From Baylisascaris procyonis (lineage: Eukaryota; Nematoda; Chromadorea; Rhabditida; Ascarididae): a stretch of DNA of 64,000 nt. Location of the stretch: positions 3,038,001 through 3,102,000 of the forward strand of contig JAZARR010000078.1 in assembly GCA_037389465.1 (NCBI GenBank). Direction: 5' to 3'. Both the position numbers and the translations under genes were made by a program. This document shows, in pieces, positions 49,400-62,170 of this stretch (the stretch's first letter is position 1; every line of letters begins with the position of its first letter). The notes under the pieces were generated by a model that saw nothing but the letters and a program-made list of their open reading frames with translations, was not told the origin of the DNA and searched no databases.

Positions 49400-52300
49400 T
49401 TAGTTGCCATACGATGTGTGTATTGTATGTTTCTCGTGAAGTGATAACTGAATCGGCGTTGCTTAGCCTTTTGCGGCAAAACCGTTTCAATGTTGTGATA
49501 TAGTGCTGTATTGCGATGCAGAATTTATTTCTCAAAACGATTATTTCCCCTCATTATTTGCGTCTTCACATTCTACAGTAATCTACGTTCCATTAAAAAG
49601 CGATTAAATTCACGGTGTGCTCATTTGCATATATGCCACTGCATGCTACAGGGAGTTGCATTCAGTTCGTATTTACATAAATTATTTCAATAATGATCGC
49701 AAGAGGAAGCGCATTCGCCGATTTTTTTGGAGCCACCGGAAGTGACCAACACAGCCGTTTGAAGAAAAATTTCATTTTTCCATTGAATTTCGAAGTTTAA
49801 AATCTTGGCCTCAGATTTATTGGGACTGTTGAAATTCTGTAGAAAATTTTTAAAATTTTCCATCAATTTAAGCGAAAAGAAATGATTGTTTTATGCTGCG
49901 ATTTCGATCGAAATATACTTTAATGTTGTTTATTTGTATACTGTATAATTCACGCTTTACCTAGTTTCTCTTGTTAACGGGCTTTATTTTGTATGAGATG
50001 CTTGTTGCAACGGATTGCTTAGATAGATAGACCAACTATGTATTAGCTGATCATGCCATTCAATGACGCAGAAACGCAGACACTTGTTGGCTATAGGAAA
50101 TAGAAGTGGCTTCAATGCTTATTGTTTAAGCAAGCGATTGTTTGCAAATATCACATATTATGCCGCTTATGTGATACGTTTTGCTGTCGGAAATGGCATT
50201 TCCGTTGTAACAGCAGACATTTTTGTGCGGTAGCCGAGGTGAAGCATCATTTTGGTATAAAACTAATGAGGTCGTACTTCCGTTTCGATGCTGAAATATC
50301 CCCTTTGAATTGAAAGCTGATTATTATACCGTTGCTATAAAGTGTATCGTTTATCATGATTGTTTACGTTCGATGAATGCCTTGAGGGAACTTGGCGAAA
50401 TATCAATGGTGACGACTGTCACAAGGCGAATAAGCGTATGGTGTGAACAAGGAGATGATCGCGCGACTTCAATCAAATAAGCTGTGACATTTGAGGTGCG
50501 AAAAGGTGCTTTCCCACTGATTGCGTCCTTCATAGGATATTTACAATGCAGTTGTTCGATGACGGTATATGCTGAGCACAGCAGGCGTCACGTTTATCTC
50601 GACGAGTACAATTAAAGACGCACTCGCATACAATTAATGGAATTGCCTCATCACTCGCTAATTCCTCAACTACTTCCTCAAACATACATATACACACAAC
50701 AACAACAAACATCACGAATTGATTTGTTGCATTCTGGTGTCTTCACTGCTCACAAATCATTTTATGTTCCCTCATATTAAGCTGGCGTTCGAAGAGTTAT
50801 GCAAGTGCTACTACTATAGACAATAGTCGAAGAAAAAATTCTTTTGGAGGCGATGGCTTAACGCATCGTTTGAGGGTATTTGTGAGGATACGTTCGTACG
50901 AATTATGAGCACAAATGAAGAAATTTGAACATCATCGACTGCCACGAGGTTTTTAGTGATTTCGGCTGATCAACGCTTTGAACGTATCATTTCTTGAAAT
51001 AGAATATCAGCTTAAGAATGAGTGCACCTCTCGGAAACTATTTTATAGTCGTATAAAAAAGAATACCGCACAAAAAATGCCACTCTATTATGTTAGGTTG
51101 GCAGTGGTGATATTCCCAGGTTCATAAGCAACCTGGTATGGCAAAGGAAGAAGGGTTTTGTTACACTATTTTTTTTGGGGGGGGGGGCTTAACACTTGCT
51201 AAAAACCTCATGATGATCGAGCAAATTCTTTTCAAAGCTTAATTTTATAGCTGTAAGGATTGCTCTAGCCTCATTGCTGCTAAATCACACGATCCTATTA
51301 AATCTACGTTAATTTTCATTCAAAGCAAAAAAAAAACTTTTGCACCACAACTTTTATTTCTTGCAACAATGACTTATGAAATATGCAAATGCCTAGAAGT
51401 TGAGTAGAGTTTCGAGAACGTTAAGTGTGGAAAAAATTATCAATAATCTATCGATAAATTATAAACGATGATTCTTCATAAATTGTCACATTGTTTAAAA
51501 CTCGCTGTCATCTAAGGCAAATATCAACGAAAACCACAAAATATATTCGCAATAAAGTCGATCGATCTTATTTTACCCTACTCTACTTTAATCAACGAGG
51601 AATTAATTATGAATGAATGCCTCTTCATATCGCTTCCAATTGATCCGATTCACATGAAGTCGATTTTGTCAATATAAAATTTTATAGAGCCGGCGGTCTA
51701 CGTGTCGATACAAAGAGGGTCATCAACAATGAATAGGTAATTTGAAGGTGTGGCGGCAAATGATACGACATCCATACTGCGACTCATTCGCACGATAAGA
51801 GGAAGTCTTTCAGCGGCAAAGTTTTGTGCATCGTTGAATCCGCTTACAGGATTAGACTACATACAATTGCGACAATGTGTGAACCCTCACAAACGTTACC
51901 AATACGATGACGCCTTAATCCTTTGAAACATTCACGCCGCAATTCCACCAACAAACACGCTGCAAAACATCTCACGAGAAGTACATTCACACCAAAAAAA
52001 CAATAGTAAATTTCGAAAAATGGTTTCTTATCAAACTCACTTTGATCTTCTATACTGTCATTTTCTTCATCTTATGATCATTTGGTTGATTTTATTTTTT
52101 TGGTCTCCTTTTTCTAAATCTTTCACTAATCGGATATTTTCGTTTATGTAACTTAAGAAATAAAAATTGATTAAGTTGTGAAATAAATTTTAAAGGAGAT
52201 GTGTTGTGCGAAATAAGTGTATTCGAGGGACTTACAACAATCGAATTGAAAACCTATCTCAAAGTACTTTGGCACTTATCTGTAGAGTCAACATTGTTTT

Positions 52301-53700
52301 CTACCAAAATGATGTATCAGAAGCGGCATTTCACTTGCAATAGGCTGCAGTATCAGATAGAAATGTTGACGCATGATTTTAGCTATAGCAGAAATCGTGG
52401 CTAATGCCCTTGTGTTGCACAACTTGATGAACAATTTGAGAGAGTCGCAATTGTCGACTCCAACTGGTGATTTCGCATAAGAAAGTGACATGAAGTCTCT
52501 TAGGTCTTATCGAAAGCAATCAAAGGGGACGTCACTAAATCAGTCAAATAGTCGGAAAAAATAGCGAAAAAATTGATTTTCTTAAATGCCGAACAAAAAG
52601 CTGTGGTTTTCGGATGTTTTTTTTTTTTTTTGTTTGAAGCAGATATAGTTAAGCGGAATGCGATAAGTAATGCGAAAAAACAGGATATATACATAGAACG
52701 GATGAAACATTCAACGCGATATCATTCCAATAGGGAATCTACGGACATCATTGACAAGTTAATTTTTCGCTGAACGGTTTGCTTTCACGGATCGATGATG
52801 GGCACTTGTCAATCGTAATGAAAAAAAGTGTTTCGTTGTGAAAATGAGAAGAACAGTGCTGAAAATTTTTTCTTAATAACATTTACGAGGTTTATTGCTA
52901 ATATGAAATCAACGACGACTAAGAATGTCGTTTATTTATAAGCGAAATAAATATTATTGAATATGAAAACACAAAAAATTTAGCGATATTATAAAAACAT
53001 AAGTGAAAAATATTTGACGATAAACGCTTATTAATGCATAGTTCAACGCTGCTTATATTTATATAGTAAAAAAAAAAGAGCAATAAAATAATGAAAGAAA
53101 AGAGACAAGTTTTGAGAGGAGGTTGCCGTATTATATGATCCTTCAAGCTATATTTGTACAGCTGGCGAACAATGATTATTTTCGGCATTATCACTAATGT
53201 AGAATCAATTTTTCACATTGAGATATTAATTTATGTGATGCAATTAAAATTTGAGGAAATTTCTTTCTGATTTACTTGAAAGAGTAACACATGTATCGAA
53301 GAGATTAACTTAAATATTTTCAATTGAAGTAAGTGTTTTTTAGTAACTATAAGAGGGAGTGCTAATACTTTGAAAATAAAGATCGATGCATTTTATAGTT
53401 GGTTTCTTTGGAAAATTTCGTCTAGAAAATTTTGTCGAAATTTTTGGGACAATTACTTTCTAAGTAAGCAATAATATGCCAATAGAAATGCGTATATGAG
53501 CAATAGACGAATTTGTGTCGAATTGTTGAATTACACAATCGTCAATTAAGTTGACAATCAAAAAAAAAATTTACGAAAAACTGACGCATGGGCTTTCTTA
53601 TAATTAATGGTTGATGAGCACAATATGAAATCACTTCAACCATTATCACAGAGAATGTAGACTGTGCTTGAAATCAATCAGTGTTCTTCATATACGAGTT
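49400..53700. other. No supported gene
   Basis: AT-rich DNA with short overlapping frames only. The 50122-50313 and 52201-52404 frames have no domain, no partner exons and ordinary noncoding composition. A run of about fourteen G lies at 51175-51187. Confidence 0.45.
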
Positions 53701-53710
53701 GCTTTAATTG

Positions 53711-54070
53711 TTAGCATACACAACCTGAAATAGCAAAAATCTGTTTCCTAAGATAGAAAACCAATGTAACTATATACATTTATATACTAATATATCATTT
53801 TGAATAGCATTCGAAAAAGTCATCAGATCGCAAATTTAAGAGAAAGGTGTTCTTACTTTTCTTCATGTCATAAAAAGCTGCAATATTTCGTCGGTCTTCA
53901 TAGCTCTTCAGGTCTTTAAATTGTTCATCAATTACACTTCGCGTTTTTTTTACTTGATTCAAGTAAAATGTTAGTTATGCTTTTCTTCTAGTGATTGGGT
54001 CGGTTTTTCCCGTCGAAAAATTGAAGTACAAACCTTCGAAGCAGCCAGTGAGTAAGAAGGAAACAGGTAA
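53711..54070 (-). CDS. Orphan exons of an unknown small protein with a C-x-C tail
   Basis: Three phase-consistent exons: 54070-54034 (LPVSFLLTGCFE), 53952-53857 and 53724-53711. The middle exon has a CAAG acceptor, 31 codons including TRSVIDEQFKDLKSYEDRR and NIAAFYDMKK, and a GTAAGA donor. The last has a strong ATTTCAG acceptor and reads S-C-V-C-stop. KKSCVC would be a basic stretch followed by a C-x-C end, as in prenylated Rab-type proteins, but nothing else indicates a GTPase. It starts only about 25 bases beyond the heat-shock gene's stop, on the same strand, so it could be a downstream operon member or alternative 3' exons of that gene. No initiator ATG found. Confidence 0.33.
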
Positions 54071-54093
54071 CTATAACAGCTATTTACTTCTTC

Positions 54094-56452
54094 TCATTTC
54101 TCGATATTACGGTTGCTAAAGGTCGCTGAAATTTGCATTAAAGCGCTGGTGCCACCGATTTATGGCACAATGTCGCCGAGTTTCACTATCTATTCAAAGA
54201 ATTACAAATAAAACAATTGAATTTAAGTGCATCTTGAAGGTAACCTGTTGAGATCAGTTGTGATAGTATCGATTAGAATTTCAGAGGCGAGTACGAATTT
54301 GCGTATAAAAACTTTGTCGACCGAATGTCTCTCGTCGAGACGCACTGTTGAAGTGGCCCGAACCGTTAAGCGATTACCAGTAACAATTATCTGAAGATGA
54401 AATGAATTTATGACCGTTTCTTAAAAGAATGCCGCCTTTAAGTTGAAATTAAATGTTCACATTTCCCTTTAAAATATATCTTTCAATAGCGTTTCGCATC
54501 TTTGATTTTTTTATTTTTCAAATGGCTGAAAATTTTTCCACATAGGTCGTAAACTTTTGCATTTCATTATTGGTGTGGTGGGGTTTTTCCTGCCACAGAA
54601 GGAAAAGTTTGCTGATTTCGGTAATGCTGAAACATCAATAATTAGCGGAAATATCACCAGCATTCTACAGTTACCGAGCAACGTCTCCTACCTAACTCGG
54701 AGTTGGAGCGACAATAAATTTACTGCTTAATGCATCTTAAATATCAGCGTCGACGTATTGAATGCAAAAGTGGATTATATTTGCAAACCCGACTCACTTC
54801 GCCATCCTATTGCAACGGACACTCAGTTTCTCATTCAAGGATAAAGCAGCCACTAAAAAGGAGATAAGTTGGCGTAATTAAATTGAACACTTCGCCGAAA
54901 CATAGATGTGTAGGCGATATATATATCAATATATAAGCATTTAATGCAAACTTCAGACCATCCTTAAGAAAAGCGCAAAGGTCGTTGCATTGCATGGAAC
55001 AGCACTTTTATGGAACGCCCTCACTTATGGGGGCTGTTTTAAGGAAAATCTGGAGTTTGAGCTTAAAAGAACTTAAATTGACAACAAGTTCGCCAAAAGA
55101 CAACGGGATCGAAATTTAGAACGTCTTCATTCATCGATTTCCAATTCTATTATAGGTGAAAATGTACATGAGAGGATAAGCTAAAAAAGCAAAAGATTAC
55201 ACACTGAATATACCTCAATCTCTTCAGGCGAGAAACAACTCATGTCGACAAAAATAGTCACATTCTTCCCATCGTGAAGAATCTGCAAGTAAATCGCTGA
55301 ATGAAATTTGATGTCCTCATTGCTATTCATATGATAAATTTTTTTTTCGAAAATCGAATTTTCAATTTTCAACTGCATCCCTAACCGATAATCAATTGAA
55401 CCGTTTTTTTGGCACATGTCAATCACACTCAATCATCGCCACAGGATACTTCCTGACACTGTGATAATTTAAGTGACGATGGGACGGAAAATGGAGAGGA
55501 CGAGAGAAAAAAGATGCTCTCACTTTGAAGATTTTAAATATAAGATGGTATTCGACTTGTGAAACAAGATGCAATGATGTCAACATTAAAATCTGAAGAA
55601 TTTAATTAGATCGTTACAAATTAGTAAACAGAAAAATCAAATTTTCTAAGAGAAAAATCTTTTCAGCCAAATGAATTTCATGATTTTGGTGTGGTGAATG
55701 TGATTAATGCAAGCAGTCAGACGCATAATACCGTTCCGATGTTAATTGTGACATCACTGTATTCAAATAATTGGAATGTACTAAATATACTAATATACTG
55801 GACAATATACACATGCAAATATTTACCCGATTTTTAAATATAAAAGAGATTAGTTAATAAATAAAATATAGACGAAAAATAGCAATTTAATAAGGTAGAA
55901 AATTAGAAAATCTGTCGAAATTGTAATGAAATTTAATTTTAAGTGGTAGTCAACTTTCGCTTATTGTTTTTTGGTCAACGAATTCACGATGAAACTAGAC
56001 AAAATGTTATCACCCACGAATACAGTCATGCATCTTTATTTCTGTTACAGCATAATGAATCAGAATTAAACATTTATTCAAATTCTTTGCCAACATGCCA
56101 TATGTGAGATCTAGTTTAAGCGCTCTATCAAGCAAAGCGTCTTATAAAGCGGCTTATCAATTGTCGAGCATTCGCTACAACAACAAAAGCGATAGCAGTA
56201 TACGTTTCAATGGTCGTTTTAAGTAAGGTAAACACACATTTGTTGGAAACGGTACCATCGAAAAAATATTTCTGTAGCAATATACCAGGAGGATCAAAAG
56301 TATACCTTTGAGGGCGAGGTACGCACTCTTGCAAGCTGTTTATCAAGCTCCTTCACGGATTCCACATAACTAAATGGCCGTTTACCATACCAATCCGAAT
56401 CGCCGAACTGATCAACAAAGCGCTGTGAATTCTCCCAATAATTTGGGGCCAT
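54094..56452 (-). CDS. Small heat-shock protein (alpha-crystallin domain)
   Basis: ATP-independent chaperone of the Hsp20 family. Exons in transcript order: 56452-56306, 55282-55214, 54390-54245, 54145-54094. Phases 0, 0 and 2 agree, giving 137 aa. The N-terminal exon starts MAPNYWENSQRFVDQFG. The alpha-crystallin domain then runs over about residues 50-130: DGKNVTIFVDMSCFSPEEIE (family: FxVxLDVxxFxPEEIxV), IIVTGNRLTVRATS, ERHSVDKVFIRKFVLASEI and TITTDLNSALMQISA, matching strands 2-9. The tail is very short and no I-x-I assembly motif is seen. TTTTTTTCAG lies 18 bases before the ATG and looks like a spliced-leader acceptor. Divergent from the common C. elegans Hsp16 type; size is nearer the Hsp12 group. 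Last-exon acceptor (ACCAG) is weaker than the others. Confidence 0.82.
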
Positions 56453-56470
56453 ATAAACGCGCTTCCCTCT

Positions 56471-56480
56471 CTGAAAAAAA
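56471..56480 (-). promoter_or_regulatory. Candidate trans-splice acceptor of the small heat-shock gene
   Basis: On the minus strand TTTTTTTCAG precedes a short 18-base leader and the ATG at 56452, the usual position for nematode leader addition. No clear heat-shock element trio was noticed just upstream. Confidence 0.45.
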
Positions 56481-57702
56481 TTTCAATTCCATTCTGTTTT
56501 TTTGACAGTACAGAACACCCGTCGAATGCAGATTAACTGAAAACATCGCTCTTGTGAACAGTAGTAAAAAACTATTCAATAAAACACTAATAATTGAATG
56601 ATGCTTCGTTAGCGAAGAAATGCGCTCTTTATCTACCATATAAATCTGCAAAGAATGGACAAAGCCCAAGCAATGCAATAGGAAGTGAGGAAATGTGGAA
56701 TAGAACAACTTGAACATGCACACAATAACCGCTGAATGAAAGCCAGCCGGCACTAACGATAAGGAAATGCACTATAAAAGGTTCGAAGTTGAGACGTAAT
56801 ATTTGATGTATGAATGAAGTGATTCAATTGATCAACAATATAAATAAACGCTGCACACCCATGCACACTATCGAGACACATTTGGAAAAGCAGTGCACTC
56901 ATAAATCCGACGATCACATTGCTAAAGATGTGTGATTGGCGTCAACCCCACCAACCAACCACAAGCATTACGCACCTCTAACTCAACAATGGCTTCGGTA
57001 AACACAACTTTTGCGCTCATACATACTCCTATTTAAAAGGTGAGTCCAAAAAAATATATAGGTCGTTCGCGCAAACAACATCCAATCACCTGCTCTGCTA
57101 TTCGTCTATACGGTTCACGCAAAGCGTTTGAGGCGCTCTTCCTAGAATAACCTCTATTTAAGGCTAATGAAACTGGCAAAGACTGCTCAAAGTGTATAAC
57201 AATGTAGCAGACATATCATGTGCTTTGATAGTGTTTGTGTCAATATGCGTCCATCAATAAATGAAACCGACTTCGATATTTTGCATTTCTCGCTGCATTA
57301 ATTTTTCATGAGTGCAGTCAGCACCATCCTCAGGTTGTGCTTTAACTCAGCTCCTATTTAGATATTTGCATGAAAGATTTTATAAACGGCAATTAGAGTG
57401 AAAATGCTTCGATGTTTCGGCCAAAAAAATCCCTTGATCAAAGTTCCATTGAAAAAAAAAATTTCAAACTATCGAAAAGATAAATTATATGACAAGAAAG
57501 AACGATCACTTTAGAAGAAAATTTAAAAAAAAAATTCAGATGGACGACGTCATCGACTGTGTGAACGTAGTTAAATCATAAAGTGTCTAATAAAGAAAGC
57601 CTGAGTGTTTTAGATGAGCTGGATTCGTCAAATCTGAAATGGATTCAGAACGAAAAACATAAGGAAGCACCTCCTTCTTAGCTTGTTATGATAAGAAGTG
57701 AA

Positions 57703-57778
57703 CGCACAGACACACGTGTGTATAAACACGCAGACACACGCGCATGCACGCAAACATACACAGACACACACATACAAA
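57703..57778. repeat. CA-rich alternating purine-pyrimidine tract
   Basis: Imperfect (CA)n with acacgtgtgt and cgcgcatgca inserts; potential Z-DNA. Confidence 0.7.
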
Positions 57779-60700
57779 GTAAACTTTTGTGCCTGATTAA
57801 AGCAATGTAGTAGTTGAAATAAGAAACGCATGTGCAACGCAGGGTCATTTCTTTTTCTTCAAAAGCACGTCAAGCAGGAGAAGTGGCGTTTCAAATGTGA
57901 AAACCCGTCGCACTCGTCGAATCGTTGGAATGAGAGCAATGTACAACAAAACTTTCGGCAGCAAATTCAATTCATGGGCCAATATGTTCGAATTGTTGAA
58001 AGTTGCTCACTCTACGCAATGACATGCTTAATTTTATTGCAATAAAATCCCTTGAATAGTTTTCTCTATGCGATTTCATGACCTCAACTCAGCTAGATTG
58101 ACCAGTTCAGGCTATCAAATGAATGAGCAGATAAACATATAGGTGAGTCCAATTCAAATAGATCATAATATGCTAGTCACCAAGATAGAATGATGCGATT
58201 AAATGAGGATATTGAAAACTATTTCACTATTGCAAAAATTTTGTACATTCAATATGCAATATTCTCCAATAATTTCCGCAATTAGCTCGTTTTTTCTACG
58301 TAATAGCAGATGTATTGTGTGTGGGTGAATGCCGATCGGCCAAATATTTGCATACCAAATTAATATGAGATATTCAAGTCATTTACTTCATCGTCAAGTT
58401 GCCCAAACTGATTACTCAAAAGGAATTCGACTCAGCGGGTTATTTATTTAATTTCTCCATCAACCATATCAACCTAATTTGCATGTTTGAGTATTCAACT
58501 GAAACGTGTCTTAACTAATGCATTTTTAATTACTCTTAGCTAGCATTATATACAGTACAGAGAAAAGACACTGAGCGTGCAAAATATTTCACTTTTTTTC
58601 GCATACAGAGTGAGAGCGATAATGAAACAACAAAAAGGTAAGAAGTTAGAGACAAAGAATGAATACGATGAACGATCGTTGAATTAAGACGCCACCCACT
58701 GCGGATAACGTAATCGAGAACGAAACAGTGAAGTGCGCTTCCGTTTAATGCATTTTAAAACTGAATTATTTTGCACATGATAATTACACAAGAAGTAACC
58801 AACACTGCACACTTACAACTCTCTCATTTCGCACCGATTCAATCATTAACGTTCAACGCTTTTTATTTTCTTTTATTTCTTCTTCTTCTTCACATCACTC
58901 TAATCTAATTGGCTTGTACTCGAATTGACTAGCGTTCTTGTCTTCTAATAATTTCATTCCACTATTTAATTCCATTACATTATATTCTTCTATTACTAGT
59001 GAAAAATTCCACTTGATACAGAGATTTGTCGAATCTGCTGTTTTAAAATAAAGAGACAATACGCTCAAATGCTACGATCAAAGTGAAACGATTTATAAAA
59101 TTTTCAAATGCAAATTTAAATTCCCCCGAATACTCATCTCTACAGTAGAACTCACACCACCTGAACCTATGCCACAACTCTCTGATTTTGAAATGAGTTA
59201 TTGAGATATCGAGGTAAAAACTTTATGCCTAAAAAAATGATGCAGAACCGAACAGCATTTCAAATTTCGCCGGAAAGAAAAACGTTGCACAGAAAGTAGT
59301 CCGCTGCTCAAAATGTATGTATAGCTTTGTTCCCATTTGAAAAGGCACTAAAGCCTTTATGGGGGTGATTCGTTAACGTAAACTTTCTAACATCATGATG
59401 CAAGAATGCGTGCGAGCCAATATGCTGATTTTGCCAACATGACAGCACGCTTCATTGCAACGGTTCATAGCCCATCCAATCATCAAACAACAAAAAAAAA
59501 AAAAAAATCGAGAAAGGGCGCCAGAGAGGCTAATACAAAACGCGTTTTCGCAAGATTTCCCGAAAAGCGCATTATTGTGCACACACGTGTGCGATGTTTG
59601 CAACGGCAAATCACTGAAGTTTGGCTCATGAAACGCTTCATATATCTGTAATGAAAGTGGTTTTTTTCTTAAACTGCTGCAAACAAAAACGAAACACTTT
59701 TGAAATATCTTAGAAATGCAACACAGAAGCATAGTTTTGACGTAAAGCCCATTCACTGAGTTAAACGCACTGCCACATGACATCTTTCTGCACCGAAACG
59801 AATATAAATGTTGACATAGATGCAAAGAAAATCTGCTCAAAGAGCCCTAGATTTTCGAAGTTCTCCTTGAACTGCGTTCCTCTAGCATTGTGCTTATCTA
59901 GCGCTTCAATCCATCCCCACGACGAACATCACAGTGTTAGCGTGCAAGAAATAAAACAAATCGATCACATCTCAAGAACATAAATAAATATATGTGGAGA
60001 AAGATAACAGAATGAGGGGAAATAAGTTTTAAACAGATAAGGTAGGATAGAGAAGCTGTCGATATGGGAGCGATTGAAAGTTTTTGGTAGAGAAAAAAAC
60101 GTTGATAGAGATAGCATTTTATGCAAGGTAAGACAATTTTTTATGCAAGCAACAATGCTAAGATCGTATTGTCTTTAAAAGTGAATCATTAATTAATAGC
60201 AGCAAATAATGCAGCTTCAATTAGGAATTAATTAAATGCGAAAAAATTTTCCTTAGTGAAAAATTCTCTCGAAATAATGCAGGAAAATCTCATTTAATTT
60301 CATCTAAGGAAAATCTCGTCTCATCTACGTTCGAAATTAGGAAATGCTTTATTATCTGCGATGAAACGCATTTATGATGACTCTTTACGTTATCTTTCAT
60401 AAGAATGAGTCGAAATTATGGATGCAGTAATACGAAAAATAAACGTTTGATACTATATTTCATTAATATCGTATCCATTGATATTGAGATTGCATTAATA
60501 TTCAATGACTACATGTATCAAACAAAAACACTTTATGAACGCATCGATGATTTATATGTTGTAATGTGGCACTTATTCAATTTACTAAATCCCTCTAAAC
60601 AATTCGTGTACGATGCGAGCAATCATTAAGCGCCTTTTCGAGTGTCGTTCGTTGACTGTCAAGTACAAAGAGATTTCAACGCAGTGTAGTGTAAGGAAAG

Positions 60701-61254
60701 CGATAAGACATTTTACTGCCTACCCACGCAATAGAGAGAGTAAAGCTAAGCAAAGACAACAACCGACAGCAATCAGCGACATCAACCATAAATGAAACAA
60801 TTGGACTTCCAAAAGAATATAAGTATACACACCATCATGCGGAGCTCGAAATGCTTATGGCGAAAGGGGAGGAGTGGTGGAAGGACGGAGAATGAAGAGA
60901 GGAATATATTGTTCCGCAATTTTTACGCACGAATTCCTTCTTGTGAATTCGTTTTCAATAACATACAAATGATGCATACGGTGCACACTTCATGATGATA
61001 GTTAGGAAAAATAGCTTTTCAACCAAAAGTTTAGAACGAATAGGAAATCCATAGATTTTTGGTTTCCCACCGAAACCGAAGCGGAGAAAAGGTTAGAGGA
61101 GAAAATCTAATGCGCTTTGCAATGGTTGCAATTCAAATATATTAATGTCAAATTGTTCAAATTCATGTGCACATTTCTCGACAACAAATCGTTATATATC
61201 GCCTATCAATACAGCAATGAAAAGGAAAAGAGATAAATCACACAAGGCATATCT

Positions 61255-61410
61255 GAATTTCGGATGTGGTTCCCGTATGTGACTGCCAAATGTGGTTTTT
61301 AGATTTGACTTCTGGGTATACTTTGCGGCTGTGGCTTCTGCATATCTTTTCAGAGTACACCTTTTGGATGTGATTTCTCGACGTGATTTCATGATATGAT
61401 TGCATTCAGT
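61255..61410. repeat. Degenerate short tandem array
   Basis: Recurring variants of gtgatttctgga and atgtggttt spaced about every 13-22 bases, at least seven times. Old, decayed minisatellite-like DNA. Confidence 0.4.
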
Positions 61411-62135
61411 AGCCTACTTCCAGACAATGCTTTGAGCGCATTCCAGCGAATTTTATCATCAATGCAAATAAGGGGAAATTCTTCTTATATTCATATACAA
61501 ACAGCACACCACTACAAGAAATTCGAATATAAGTAACAGCTGTGTTTTTGAATTAGCTGCATTCATTACATAAAGGGTTGTCACGATGACGCATCTTGGG
61601 CTCAGGTGTATCAGCTTTTTGCTAAGCTCAACATGAGTTGAAGTCTTATATCTATTTACTCATTTATCCAAATCTTTTATGATAAAATCCTATCTCAAAT
61701 AGATTAATGCCGATGTGTTTTATCCATAATTAAAAGGATGCTGCTTTATCTAATATATATCTCATAAGCACAAACTGTGTTATTGGCAACTCTGATAGCG
61801 AAGTGGAATAGAGAACAACACAGTAATATTTTGTGGGAAGAGTGTGGAAAAACAATTGAGGAAAAGACGAGCTGGAAAGCATGCACATTCATGTGGCATT
61901 GCATCAATTCCTCAACACATGAGTCATAATGCCAATGTCGATGGTAATCGAGAGATTAGTTGTCTAATGGTGATTGAATTGCTTCGCAATTGATGTCCAT
62001 TGAAAGAAACGAACAATTTTGGCAATTCAACTGTCATCATAGAGCTTCACTCTTACTGAATAAGAAGAATAAACTTCTGAATCGTTTAAATTGAGGCAAC
62101 ATTGGCCGAAATGCTAAAAACATAAACGGAGGCGG

Positions 62136-62170
62136 GATGGGGGGGGGGGGGGGATTAGGGAAGGGGGCAA
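62136..62170 (+). repeat. G-rich tract, possible quadruplex
   Basis: A run of about fifteen G followed by ttaggg and aaggggg. Confidence 0.6.

Noticed and set aside
55181..55432. 83-aa minus-strand frame containing the heat-shock PEEIE motif, as a complete small gene
   Set aside because: Its first 50 codons are intron: a TTGCAG acceptor at 55283 falls in frame and joins the better N-terminal exon at 56306-56452. Its end runs through the GTATAT donor.
57830..58045. 71-aa plus-strand frame
   Set aside because: A second frame over the same DNA is just as protein-like; no splice sites or family.
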